Part shown: positions 11,796 through 20,996 of the stretch, piece by piece
How the letters are laid out: each line of letters starts with the position of its first letter
Position numbering within the stretch: the first letter of the stretch is position 1
Assembly: GCA_022822265.1 (NCBI GenBank)
Contig: JAJECA010000020.1
Span: 53,524-117,523 of the forward strand
Reading direction: 5' to 3'
Source: Acidimicrobiia bacterium
GTDB lineage: Bacteria > Actinomycetota > Acidimicrobiia > Acidimicrobiales > Bin134
DNA length: 64,000 nucleotides
Position numbers and translations under genes: made by a program
The notes under the pieces: model-generated
What the model was told of the DNA's origin: nothing
Databases searched by the model: none
Seen by the model: only the letters and a program-made list of their open reading frames with translations

Positions 11796-12527
11796 CTAAC
11801 CCAGAACGACTGCGGCGATGGCTTTCACAGTGGCCGCCATGTGGGCCCGCTGGTCGGCGTCGATGGCCTCGTAGACCTCGTTCATCCGGGCTGTGGTGAT
11901 CTCCTCAGCCTGCTGATGTACTGGCTTGAGGGGCTCAGGGTCGGGGAACGGCCCGGCCCAGCCGAACATCTGAGCCTGCTCGGGCCCGAGTTGGGCGACC
12001 ACGGCCTCAACCGGGGACATCCCCACCGCGCTCAGCCCATGTATGTGGAATCCGAAGCGCAGCTCGCGCAGAATCTTCAGTGCGAGGCCGGTAGCCGCGG
12101 CTGGATCATCGGGCACGGGCATGGCCCGCCAGCCGGCATACAGCGGCTGGCTCATCGGAATGGTGACATCGAACACCGCGCGGGCCGCGGCGGCGAAGTC
12201 GGCCAATCCGTCGAGATGGCCGAACGTCTCAGAGGCCCACCGGCCCAAGCCCTCGGCAAAGGCCGCCGCCGCATCCGCAGGCTTCCCCTGCTCCTTGGTC
12301 TGAGTCCAGCCCATCTCGATAAAGGACGGGCTGAACAGGGCGAAGGCTGAGACCACCACGTCGGTAGCCACATCACCCAAGACCCCGCCCCGGCCTCCCA
12401 CATAGCCGGACAACCCGGAAAAACCGGCTTCGGCCAGAGCGGCATTGGTGGTCTCGCTGAAGTAGTACTTGCGTCCGAAACTGGCGATAGGGAGCGCAGT
12501 GGCCGCCGCCACTTCCTCTGGTGTCAT
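11796..12527 (-). CDS. SCO6745-like hypothetical protein
   Basis: GRKYYFS...GYVGGRGGVLGDV...FHIHGLSAVGMSPVEA pattern. Confidence 0.6.
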   Translation of the reverse strand: MTPEEVAAATALPIASFGRKYYFSETTNAALAEAGFSGLSGYVGGRGGVLGDVATDVVVSAFALFSPSFIEMGWTQTKEQGKPADAAAAFAEGLGRWASETFGHLDGLADFAAAARAVFDVTIPMSQPLYAGWRAMPVPDDPAAATGLALKILRELRFGFHIHGLSAVGMSPVEAVVAQLGPEQAQMFGWAGPFPDPEPLKPVHQQAEEITTARMNEVYEAIDADQRAHMAATVKAIAAVVLG

Positions 12528-12586
12528 TGCTTGGGCCTTTCTTGGGACTGGCGCGGCGAGCGCCTAACGAAGTGGATGAAGAATAG

Positions 12587-13792
12587 TCAGACGAGGCCGT
12601 CGGTTTTGGCTTGGGCGAGGCGGTTGGCGTCCCAGCTGAGCAGTTCGGCGTAGACCTCGGCGTTGTGGGCGCCAATGGGGGGGCCGGGGTGGGCGATGGT
12701 GCCGGGGGTCTCGCTGAGGATGGGGGTGGGGGAGGGCATGGGTACCGATCCCAGCGCTTCGTGGGGCACCAGGATGACGCTGTTGCGGGCTTGCACTTGG
12801 GTATCGGCCAGCAGGCCGGGCAGGTCGTGGACCGGGGCCACTGGGATGCGGGCTTCGACGAACATGGAGATGGCCTCTTCTAAGGGGCGTTGGGCGATCC
12901 AGTCGGCCACCAGGGCGTCGAGTTCGTCGTTGTGGGCCAGCCGATCGGCCATGCGGGCGAACTTGGCCTGGTCTTCGGGGCCGTCACGCCCGGTCAGGGT
13001 GAGGATGCGCTCCACCTGGCGGTCGGTGGTGCCCGACAGGCACAGGTAGCGATCATCGGCGGTGCGGTAGATGTTGCGGGGGACGCCGGTTTCCAAGCGG
13101 GAGCCGAATCGGGCGGGGGGAGGGTGGTCACCGTCGGGATCCCAGGCGGCCAGGGTGCTGCCCATCAGGGTCAAGATGGGTTCATACATCGACACGTCCA
13201 CGTGCTGGCCGCCGAGGCCGTTCACATCTCGGCCGTAGCAGGCCACCAGAGCCCCGATGAGGCCGAAGATCCCGGTGAGGGTGTCGCCCAGGGGGATGGA
13301 GGTGAGCATGGGCGGGCCGTCGGCTTCCCCGGTCATGTGGGTGAGGCCGGCGAAGGCCTCGGCCATGGTGCCCGCACCGGGCCGGTCGGCCAGCGGGCCA
13401 GTGTGCCCGTAGGGGCTGACCGACACCATGACCAGCCCGGGGTTGATGGCCCGCAGCTGCTCCCATGTGCAGTCCCAGCGCTCCAGCATGGCGGGGGAGT
13501 AGTTGTGGACCAGCACATTCACTTGGGCCACGAGCTGTCGGAGGATGTCGCGGCCCGCCGGTTGGTTCAGATCGCAGGTAATGACCCGCTTGTTGCGCGA
13601 CACCATGGCCCAAACCAGCGACTCCCCGTTGCGGCTGGCGCCGATGCGCCGCAAGGCCTCCCCCGACGGCGGCTCGATCTTGATGACGTCGGCACCGAAG
13701 TCGCCTAAGAACGTGGCCACCTGGGGCGCGGCCAGAAACGATGAGATGTCCAGCACCCGAAGGCCGGCCAGCGCTCCTGCGGATTGGGTCAT
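12587..13792 (-). CDS. CaiB/BaiF family III CoA-transferase
   Basis: LAGLRVLDISSFLAAPQVATFLGDFGADVIKIEPPSGEALRR. Confidence 0.93.
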   Translation of the reverse strand: MTQSAGALAGLRVLDISSFLAAPQVATFLGDFGADVIKIEPPSGEALRRIGASRNGESLVWAMVSRNKRVITCDLNQPAGRDILRQLVAQVNVLVHNYSPAMLERWDCTWEQLRAINPGLVMVSVSPYGHTGPLADRPGAGTMAEAFAGLTHMTGEADGPPMLTSIPLGDTLTGIFGLIGALVACYGRDVNGLGGQHVDVSMYEPILTLMGSTLAAWDPDGDHPPPARFGSRLETGVPRNIYRTADDRYLCLSGTTDRQVERILTLTGRDGPEDQAKFARMADRLAHNDELDALVADWIAQRPLEEAISMFVEARIPVAPVHDLPGLLADTQVQARNSVILVPHEALGSVPMPSPTPILSETPGTIAHPGPPIGAHNAEVYAELLSWDANRLAQAKTDGLV

Positions 13793-14796
13793 TGGCTGCC
13801 CAAGGCGAAGGGGAGGTCGGTGGTTAGCAATTGCATAGACGTCACCTCGTTGACCAGCGGATCGTCGGCCAGCAGGCGCCGGAGGTTGTCGCAGAACAGC
13901 TCCGCGCCTCGATCCCAGCGCCCGATGCCCCCGCCGGAGGAGTGGGGGGTGAGCACCACCCTGGGGTGGGTCCAGTAAGGATGGTCTGACTCCAGGGGCT
14001 CGGTGTTGAACACATCAAGGACGGCGGCGGCCAACCGGTCGCCGTCCAAGGCCCGCAGCAGGGCCTCGTCGTCCACCAGCTTGCCTCTAGCGATGTTCAC
14101 CAGCACCGATCCCGGTTTCATGGCTGAGAGGAAGCCGTCGTCCACCAGGTTCTCGGTTTCAGGGGTGGCGGGGGCGGCCAGCACCACCACGTCGGCCTCG
14201 GGCAGGGCCGCGGGCACCTCGGCGGGCGAGATCATGGCGTCCACCGGCTCGTCGCCGGTTGGGTGGCGGCGCACGCCGGTGATGTGGGCCTCAAACGCTT
14301 GGGCTCGGCGAGCGGTCTCGGCGCCGATGGCCCCGAGGCCGATGATCAGCCAGCGGGATCGCCACACCTCCCGGAAATTGTGGTGCTGCCAGCGGCCATC
14401 GGCCTGGGCGGCCCGCCAGCGCTCGGCGTCTTGAAAGACGTCGAGCACCGAACGCAACACATATTCGGCGATGGGAATAGCGGTGAGGTGGGCATTGCAC
14501 ATCCGACCCCCTCGGCTCATCAGCCGCTGGTACTCCTCGAGGTCTACGCCGGCGGCGGCCGACTGGAGCCAGCGGAAATCCGGCGCGGCCTCCACGATCT
14601 CGAAGAACCGTTCGATAAGCCCGCCGAAGAACACATCGCTCGACAGCCACCCCACCTCGGGGTGGGCGTCGGAGGGCCCGTGGAGTTCGCCGTCGGAGTC
14701 CAAGCGCAGCCACTGGAGGCCGTGACCCTCATCATCCAGCGCGTCGAAATGGGACCGGTGCTGCCCATAGGCCTTCTCGGTGACCAGCGCGAACAC
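13789..14796 (-). CDS. D-2-hydroxyacid dehydrogenase
   Basis: LIIGLGAIGAETARRAQAF...VLVNIARGKLVDDEALL...TPHSSGG; GTG 14796 preceded by TAGCAT-N7. Confidence 0.85.
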   Translation of the reverse strand: MFALVTEKAYGQHRSHFDALDDEGHGLQWLRLDSDGELHGPSDAHPEVGWLSSDVFFGGLIERFFEIVEAAPDFRWLQSAAAGVDLEEYQRLMSRGGRMCNAHLTAIPIAEYVLRSVLDVFQDAERWRAAQADGRWQHHNFREVWRSRWLIIGLGAIGAETARRAQAFEAHITGVRRHPTGDEPVDAMISPAEVPAALPEADVVVLAAPATPETENLVDDGFLSAMKPGSVLVNIARGKLVDDEALLRALDGDRLAAAVLDVFNTEPLESDHPYWTHPRVVLTPHSSGGGIGRWDRGAELFCDNLRRLLADDPLVNEVTSMQLLTTDLPFALGSQ

Positions 14797-14831
14797 GTGA
14801 TTGATGCTAGGGCATTGCTGGGCGGGCCTTA

Positions 14832-14985
14832 GGGCGGGGAGGTCCACTCTCCCCGCCCATCAGGGCTAGTTCCGAAAGCTAGCCCGACACCTTGCGGTGG
14901 GCAAGCGAATTTTCTGATCTTTCAAATTGTCTCGATCTCTAGGGAGATCTTGGCTAGCTGGGGAAACAGATGCCGCTGTTTTCTT
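14832..14985. other. hairpin-rich intergenic segment
   Basis: GGGCGGGGAG/CTCCCCGCCC (14832-14858), GGGCTAG/CTAGCCC (14863-14885), GATCTC/GAGATC (14934-14949), AAACAG/CTGTTT (~14964-14981). Confidence 0.55.
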
Positions 14986-15028
14986 GGTTTCTGCGTTGTG
15001 AGAGCACCCCTGTAGCCTGAGTGGAGTT

Positions 15029-15736
15029 GTGGAATCTGCTGTCCGGCTCCGGGCCGCTGTGACGTTGTTGGGGCGGTTTCCCGCCTTGGCCGGAGTTGAT
15101 CTCGACATCATCCCGGGGGAGATCGTCCTGTTCAAGGGACCGAACGGAGCCGGCAAAACCACTCTGTTGCGCCTTTGCGCCGGGCTGTGCTCGCTGTCCA
15201 CCGGCCAGGGCTGGGTGCTTGGCCACGATTTGAACTCCGAGCGGCGAATGGTGCGCCGTCGGGTGGCGCTGTTGGGCCATCGCACCGGCCTGTACGACGA
15301 CCTCACGGTGATCGAGAACGTGAGCTTCTGGGCTCAGGCCGCGGGGGCCAGTTCCACCGACGTGGACGAGGCCATGGAGCGGCTCTCCCTTACCGGGCGG
15401 CTGGCCGACACCCGGGTGGCGCGGCTGTCGGCCGGTCAGCGCCGGCGAGCCTCGATTGCCTCGTTGGTGGTGCGGCGGCCCGAGCTGTGGCTGTTGGACG
15501 AGCCCCATGCTGGCTTGGATCAGCAGACCCGCGACACCGTGGACACACTGGTGCGAGGTGCGGCTGCGGCGGGCGCCACGGTGGTGTTGGCCTCCCATGA
15601 GCTGGAGCGAATTGCGGTGCTGGAGCCCCGGGTGGTGAGTGTGGTCGGAGGCGTGGTGCGAGCCGATGACGACCCGACTGATTCAGAGAGCCCGGACCCC
15701 TCTTCCGAGGCAGAGGACGACCGCCGTGTTTCGTGA
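15029..15736 (+). CDS. ccmA: heme exporter ATP-binding protein CcmA
   Basis: FKGPNGAGKTTLLRLCAGL, LSAGQRRRASIA, LLDEPHAGLD; first gene of ccm cluster. Confidence 0.9.
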   Translation: MESAVRLRAAVTLLGRFPALAGVDLDIIPGEIVLFKGPNGAGKTTLLRLCAGLCSLSTGQGWVLGHDLNSERRMVRRRVALLGHRTGLYDDLTVIENVSFWAQAAGASSTDVDEAMERLSLTGRLADTRVARLSAGQRRRASIASLVVRRPELWLLDEPHAGLDQQTRDTVDTLVRGAAAAGATVVLASHELERIAVLEPRVVSVVGGVVRADDDPTDSESPDPSSEAEDDRRVS

Positions 15737-16394
15737 TGTGTGGCTGATCGCGGGCAAAGACCTGCGGATCGAGATGCGCTCGCGGGTGGGGCTCAACCAG
15801 ATCGTGCCGTTCGCAGTAACGGTGCTGGTGCTGTTCGCCTTCGCGCTGGACACCGACCAGGAGGCCCTGCGCACATATGCGCCGGGATTGTTTTGGGTGA
15901 CGGTGCTGTTGGCCGCGCTGCTGGCCATCGGCCGCTCGTTCGCGGTGGATTTGGCCGACGGGGCCGCCGACCGGCTGCTGTTATCGGGCATCGATCCCAT
16001 CGCGGTGTTCGGGGGCAAGGCAGCGGCCATCGCTGTGCAGTTGGTGGTGCTGGAAGTGCTGTTGGGAGCGGGCGTAGTGCTGCTGTTCGACGTGACCGTG
16101 CACCGGTACGGCCTGCTGGTGTGCGCCGGGTTGGCCGCGGCCGCCGGGGTGGCCACCGCAGGCACGCTGTATGGGGCGCTGGTGGCCGGACTGGGAGTGC
16201 GGGAGACCCTTTTGCCGGTGCTGTTGTTGCCGGTGGTGGCCCCGGTGCTCATCGGCGCCACTCGGGCGTTCCAGGACGCGTTCGGCGTGGCCGGCGCCGA
16301 AGGTTGGGCCTGGTTGGGCCTTTTGGCCGGTTTCGCCGCAATCTATGGGGTATTCGGGGCCCTCAGCTACGGGGCTCTTTTGGAGGAAGCGTGA
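15726..16394 (+). CDS. ccmB: heme exporter membrane protein CcmB
   Basis: GTG 15726 (VFRDVWLIAGKDLRIEMRSRV), hydrophobic; overlaps ccmA. Confidence 0.88.
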   Translation: MFRDVWLIAGKDLRIEMRSRVGLNQIVPFAVTVLVLFAFALDTDQEALRTYAPGLFWVTVLLAALLAIGRSFAVDLADGAADRLLLSGIDPIAVFGGKAAAIAVQLVVLEVLLGAGVVLLFDVTVHRYGLLVCAGLAAAAGVATAGTLYGALVAGLGVRETLLPVLLLPVVAPVLIGATRAFQDAFGVAGAEGWAWLGLLAGFAAIYGVFGALSYGALLEEA

Positions 16395-17203
16395 CCACGG
16401 CAACCACCGAGTCGACGAGTACCACCGAAGGTATCCCGGCGACTACCTCGTCGAAGGCGACGAAAGTGCTGGGCTGGCTGACGCTGGCTGGGTTCGCCGT
16501 GCTGGTGGCGCTGGCCTTCGCCTGGGTGCCCGAAGACACCCGCATCACCGAGCAGGGCGACGTGGTGGGCCAGTTCGACGCCGTGCGGCTGATGTTCGTG
16601 CATGTGCCGTCGGCCATCTTGGCCTACACCGGGTTCGCGCTGACCTTCTTGGCCAGCCTGGCCTATCTGCGGTGGCGCACCGACTGGTGGGACATGATGG
16701 CCCACGCCTCGGCCGAGATCGGCGTGTTGTTCGGGGTCCTGACCCTGGTGACCGGCTCCATCTGGGGCCGCCCCACCTGGCAGACCTGGTGGGAGTGGGG
16801 CGATGTGCGGCTGGTGACCACCCTGGTGATGGTGCTGGTGTTCATCGGCTATCTGGCCGTGCGCCGCATTCCCGCCGACGTTGCGGTGAAGGCCCGTCGC
16901 TCGGCGGTGATCGCCCTGGTGGGGGCGGTGAACATCGTGATTGTGAATCGTTCAGTGGACTGGTGGGAGAACCGCACCCTTCACCAGCAGTCCACCCTCA
17001 TCGCCCGCAAGATCCGCGACGAGACTCTGTTCACTTTGTCGTTCTCGTTCGCGGTGGGCATGGTGCTGTTCGCCTGGCTGCTGCTGCACCGCTTCCGCAC
17101 GGCCTACCTTCAGAGCCAGATCGAAGAACTTGAGGTTAACGAGGCTCTCGCGGAGCGCCGGGCCGAAGCAGGGATTTCCGAAACTCCGGAGGGTCGGTCA
17201 TGA
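16391..17203 (+). CDS. ccmC: heme exporter protein CcmC
   Basis: GTG 16391 overlapping ccmB stop; FVHVPSAILAYTGF, GSIWGRPTWQTWWEWGDVRL. Confidence 0.92.
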   Translation: MTTATTESTSTTEGIPATTSSKATKVLGWLTLAGFAVLVALAFAWVPEDTRITEQGDVVGQFDAVRLMFVHVPSAILAYTGFALTFLASLAYLRWRTDWWDMMAHASAEIGVLFGVLTLVTGSIWGRPTWQTWWEWGDVRLVTTLVMVLVFIGYLAVRRIPADVAVKARRSAVIALVGAVNIVIVNRSVDWWENRTLHQQSTLIARKIRDETLFTLSFSFAVGMVLFAWLLLHRFRTAYLQSQIEELEVNEALAERRAEAGISETPEGRS

Positions 17204-17346
17204 CGCATGTGGGCTATCTCATTGCCGGCTGGAGCATCTCGGTGGCCGCGGTGGTGGCGTACGCCGGATGGGTGTTGGTGCGAGGTCGGTCGCTGAGTCG
17301 ACGGGTGCCCGAGAATCGCCGCCGCTGGATGATGCCCGATGACTGA
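17200..17346 (+). CDS. ccmD: CcmD-like small membrane protein (48 aa), absent from ORF track
   Basis: ATG 17200 to TGA 17346: MTHVGYLIAGWSISVAAVVAYAGWVLVRGRSLSRRVPENRRRWMMPDD; single TM; overlaps both neighbours. Confidence 0.8.
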   Translation: MTHVGYLIAGWSISVAAVVAYAGWVLVRGRSLSRRVPENRRRWMMPDD

Positions 17347-17893
17347 CGCACCCACCGAGGACACAGTCGATCCTGGCGAGGCCATGGATCTCAGCCCCCG
17401 TCCTGCCCGGCCGCCCCGCCGGGGTATCCGCCGATGGGCGCCGGTTTTGGTAGTGGCTGTTGTGGCGGTGGTGATCGGAATTGTGTTGTGGCGGGTGTTG
17501 GCCGACGCCACCTTGGTGTTCCGCGAGGTGGACGATGCGGTGGAGCGCCGGGAGGAGTTGGGCGACGACCGTTTCCGCATGATCGGCTCGCCGGTGAGCG
17601 GCTCGGTGCAGGAGGTTACATTGAGCGACGGCCGCCCGGCGGTGGCCTTCTCAGTGACCCTGGATGGGGTGGTGGCCGATGTGGTCCACACCGGGGCGAC
17701 GTCGGACCAATTCCAGCCCGAGGTGCCCGTGGTGATCGACGGCCATTGGGTGAGAAGCGTCATGTACTCAAATCTGGCCGACGACGGCTGGTACTTCGCC
17801 AGCGACCGGATGCTGGTGAAACACGACAACGACTACCGGGTGGACAACCAAGACCGCATCGACGACGCCGAAGAGCGCGGGCAATACGAATGA
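17339..17893 (+). CDS. ccmE: cytochrome c maturation heme chaperone CcmE
   Basis: TM plus OB-like region; LVKHDNDY matches HxxxY heme-attachment motif. Confidence 0.88.
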   Translation: MTDAPTEDTVDPGEAMDLSPRPARPPRRGIRRWAPVLVVAVVAVVIGIVLWRVLADATLVFREVDDAVERREELGDDRFRMIGSPVSGSVQEVTLSDGRPAVAFSVTLDGVVADVVHTGATSDQFQPEVPVVIDGHWVRSVMYSNLADDGWYFASDRMLVKHDNDYRVDNQDRIDDAEERGQYE

Positions 17894-17930
17894 CTCGCGG
17901 CCGCTCCCTCCCGAAGGGTGAGCTGAGGCG

Positions 17931-19928
17931 GTGAACATAACCCTCGGGGTTCTGGGCATCGCGGTGGCCATGGCCTCGGCCGCCATCGGGGTGTTCATGG
18001 TGGCGGCCCGCCGGCTGGAGCGGGTGCAGCTCTGCGCCTGGCTGGTGCTGGGCGGGGCAGCGCTGTCGGTGTTCGCCATGGAGCGGGCCCTCATCACCCG
18101 GGACTTCTCGGTGTCGTATGTGGCCGAGAACGGCAGCCACGCCACCCCCGCGCTGTTCAACGTGGCCACCCTGTGGGCCGCGCTGGAAGGCTCCATCCTG
18201 CTGTGGGCCCTCATCCTGGCCGGCTACCTGGTGCTGGTGGCGGTGAAGTTCCGCCACCGTCTTGACGATCCGCTGGTGGGGTGGGCCATGGCGGTGCTGT
18301 TCATCGTGTGCCTCTTCTTCTTCGTGCTGATGTTCAACTGGCCCAACCTCGACCTGGCCCAGCCCTTCCGGAGGGTGGACGTGCCGCCGGGCTACAACGG
18401 CCCCGGCCCCAATCCGCTGCTGCAGAACCACTGGCTGATGGCCGTGCACCCCCCGATGCTGTACCTGGGCTATGTGGGGTTCACCGTGCCGTTCGCCTTC
18501 GCGGTGGCCGCGCTGGCCACCGGGCGGCTGGGGGAGGGGTGGCTGGTGGAGACCCGGCGCTGGACCCTGTTCGCCTGGGCCTTCCTCACCGCGGGGATCA
18601 TCCTGGGGGCGTGGTGGTCGTGGGACGTTCTGGGCTGGGGCGGCTACTGGGGCTGGGACCCGGTGGAGAACGCCTCGCTGTTGCCGTGGCTCACCGGCAC
18701 CGCCTATCTGCACTCGGTGATGGTGCAGGAGCGCCGAGGGATGCTGCGGGTGTGGAACCTGTCTCTGGTGTGCGCCACGTTCGCGCTCACCATCTTGGGC
18801 ACATTCTTGACCCGCTCGGGGCTGGTCGACTCGGTTCACGCCTTCTCGGCCGATGCGGTGGGACCGGCGCTGCTGGTGTTCTTCGCCATCGTGGTGGTGG
18901 CCACCGTGGGGCTCATCGCCTGGCGGGGCGACCGATTGCGCTCGCCGGGGCAGATCGACTCGGCGATGTCGCGGGAGGCCTCGTTTCTGGCCAACAACCT
19001 GCTGTTCGGGGTGTTCGCCTTCGTGGTGCTGCTGGGGACGGTGTTCCCGTTGATCGTGGAGGCGCTCAACGGCGACCGGATCAGTGTGGGCACCCCGTTC
19101 TTCGACCGCATGACCATGCCGGTGGGGCTGCTTTTGTTGTTCCTGATGGCGGTGGCCCCGGTGCTGCCGTGGCGCAAGACCACCGCTGAGCGGCTGTCGG
19201 AGCGGCTGATGTGGCCGGGATGGGCGGCGGTGGCAGGGCTGCTGGTGGCCCTGCTGGTGGGGGCTAGGGGCTTGGCCCCGCTGCTGGCGTTCGGATTGGC
19301 CGGGTTCGCTGGCGGCGCGGCGGTTCGCCAGCTGGTGTTGGCCACCCGACGGCAGGGCTGGCGAGGCCTGGTGGGGCGGGCCAACGGCGGAATGGTGGTG
19401 CACATCGGCGTGGTGGTGGTTGCGGTGGCGCTGGCCGCCAGCAACAGCTACCTGCACCAAAGCGAACTCACCATCGAGCCAGGGCAGATGGCCTACGTCA
19501 GCGGCCACGAGATTGTGTATGTGGGCACCCAGGAGAAGGTGTTCGACAACAAGACCAAAGTCGAAGCGGTGGTTCTGGTGGACGGCTCGGTGGTGCGGCC
19601 GGGGGTGAGCCGGTTTGCCAACGGCGGCGTGGTGCGCACGCCGGGAACCAAGTCTTCGCCGGTGCGGGATATCCAAGTGGCGGTGCTGGACCTGCCCGAT
19701 GGCCCCGATGGTCCCGCCGGGCTGCGGGTGACCGTGCAGCCCCTGACCCTGTGGCTGTGGATCGGCGGCGCGATCATGCTGCTGGGCGCGGCGTTCTCGG
19801 CCTTCCCCGGCCGCCGCCGCTCGCCCACCCAGCCGGTGTCGGCGCCGGTTCCGGGAGTTCCCCTTCGAGAACGCGAGGCCCCGGTGCCGGGAGTTCCTCT
19901 TAGAGACCGCGAGGTGCCGGTTGCCTGA
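17931..19928 (+). CDS. ccmF: cytochrome c heme lyase CcmF
   Basis: WGGYWGWDPVENASLLPWLTGTAYLHS tryptophan-rich motif, many TM helices. Confidence 0.94.
   Translation: MNITLGVLGIAVAMASAAIGVFMVAARRLERVQLCAWLVLGGAALSVFAMERALITRDFSVSYVAENGSHATPALFNVATLWAALEGSILLWALILAGYLVLVAVKFRHRLDDPLVGWAMAVLFIVCLFFFVLMFNWPNLDLAQPFRRVDVPPGYNGPGPNPLLQNHWLMAVHPPMLYLGYVGFTVPFAFAVAALATGRLGEGWLVETRRWTLFAWAFLTAGIILGAWWSWDVLGWGGYWGWDPVENASLLPWLTGTAYLHSVMVQERRGMLRVWNLSLVCATFALTILGTFLTRSGLVDSVHAFSADAVGPALLVFFAIVVVATVGLIAWRGDRLRSPGQIDSAMSREASFLANNLLFGVFAFVVLLGTVFPLIVEALNGDRISVGTPFFDRMTMPVGLLLLFLMAVAPVLPWRKTTAERLSERLMWPGWAAVAGLLVALLVGARGLAPLLAFGLAGFAGGAAVRQLVLATRRQGWRGLVGRANGGMVVHIGVVVVAVALAASNSYLHQSELTIEPGQMAYVSGHEIVYVGTQEKVFDNKTKVEAVVLVDGSVVRPGVSRFANGGVVRTPGTKSSPVRDIQVAVLDLPDGPDGPAGLRVTVQPLTLWLWIGGAIMLLGAAFSAFPGRRRSPTQPVSAPVPGVPLREREAPVPGVPLRDREVPVA
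19842..19925 (+). repeat. 36-bp tandem repeat (2.3 copies) at ccmF 3' end
   Basis: Units 19842-19877 and 19878-19913 encode APVPGVPLRERE/APVPGVPLRDRE; partial GTGCCGGTTGCC 19914-19925 carries the ccmG TTG start. Confidence 0.9.
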
Positions 19929-20508
19929 GCCGTCTCCGCCCGCCGACCAACCGGTCGATTCCGATCAGCCCGATCAGCCGCCGCGGCTGCGAACGGTTCG
20001 GTGGGTAGTGCTGGCCGTCGGCGTGCTGGTTGCGGCTTTGGTTGTGGTGTTCGCAGTATCTGAGCGTGACCGGAGGGGGCCGCCAGTGCCCGACTTCGCC
20101 CCCGAGTTCGCCGGTGAGACCCTCGACGGGGGCAGCTTCGACATGGCCGCGCAGCGAGGCCGGTGGGTGGTGGTCAACTTCTTCTCCACCTGGTGCGTGC
20201 AATGCGTGGTGGAGCATCCCGAGCTGGTGGCCTTCCAAAACCGCTATCGCGGCGATGCCAATGTCCGGCTGGTGAGCGTGGTCTTCCAAGACGAGGTGGA
20301 CGTGATCGCCCGGTTTTTCGCCGAGCGGGGCGGCGATTGGCCGGTGGTGACCACCAACACCGGTCGGATCGCCATCGATTTCGGCGTGACCGCGGTGCCG
20401 GAGACCTATCTGGTGGACCCCCTCGGCCGGGTGGTGACCAAGTTCACCGGCGGCGTAACGCTGGCCGGGCTTGAAGCCCAGCTTGTGCGGGCAGGGGCGC
20501 CGCTGTGA
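19921..20508 (+). CDS. ccmG: CcmG/ResA/DsbE-like thioredoxin
   Basis: TTG start; FFSTWCVQCVVEHPELV CXXC motif. Confidence 0.85.
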   Translation: MPEPSPPADQPVDSDQPDQPPRLRTVRWVVLAVGVLVAALVVVFAVSERDRRGPPVPDFAPEFAGETLDGGSFDMAAQRGRWVVVNFFSTWCVQCVVEHPELVAFQNRYRGDANVRLVSVVFQDEVDVIARFFAERGGDWPVVTTNTGRIAIDFGVTAVPETYLVDPLGRVVTKFTGGVTLAGLEAQLVRAGAPL

Positions 20509-20996
20509 TGTCGCGTCGGCGAAAGGTGATCTTGTCGTGGCTCTTGGTGGGGGTGGCGGTGGCCACCATGCTGGCGTTCGGGGTGGTGGACGGCCGCGAC
20601 GATCGCACCAATGCCGAGAGGGCCCACGACATCGGGGCCACCATCGCCTGTCCCCAGTGCGTTGGGCAGTCGGTGGTTGAGTCTGACGTGGCCATCGCCC
20701 GAGAGATTCGAGCGGAGATCGGACGGCTGGTGGTGGCCGGGCACAGCGACGACGACATACGAGCCCGATTCGCGGAGCGCTACGGAGACTGGGTGGTATT
20801 GACTCCGTCACGGTCAGGGGTGAGCGGGCTGGTCTGGGTCATTCCTGTGGTGGGACTGGTGGTGGGAGTGGGCCTGCTGGGGGTGACGCTGAGTCGGTGG
20901 CGGCGGGCGAGCGCTTCTGATGAGGAAGTGTCGGATGAGGACCGTGCATTGGTCGAAACGGCCCGCGCCGGTATGAGAGAGCGGCCCGATGGATGA
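20505..20996 (+). CDS. ccmH: CcmH/CcmL-like protein
   Basis: IACPQCVGQSVVESDVAIAREIRAEI...RFAERYGDWVVLTP. Confidence 0.88.
   Translation: MMSRRRKVILSWLLVGVAVATMLAFGVVDGRDDRTNAERAHDIGATIACPQCVGQSVVESDVAIAREIRAEIGRLVVAGHSDDDIRARFAERYGDWVVLTPSRSGVSGLVWVIPVVGLVVGVGLLGVTLSRWRRASASDEEVSDEDRALVETARAGMRERPDG

Noticed and set aside
15740-16390. N-terminal extension of the ccmC ORF in the track (15740 start)
   Set aside because: This part overlaps ccmB in another frame; real ccmC start is GTG 16391.
17760-19676. 638-aa minus-strand ORF antisense to ccmF
   Set aside because: Low-complexity His/Arg/Gln-rich translation of the complementary strand of a well-supported ccmF; typical high-GC antisense artefact.
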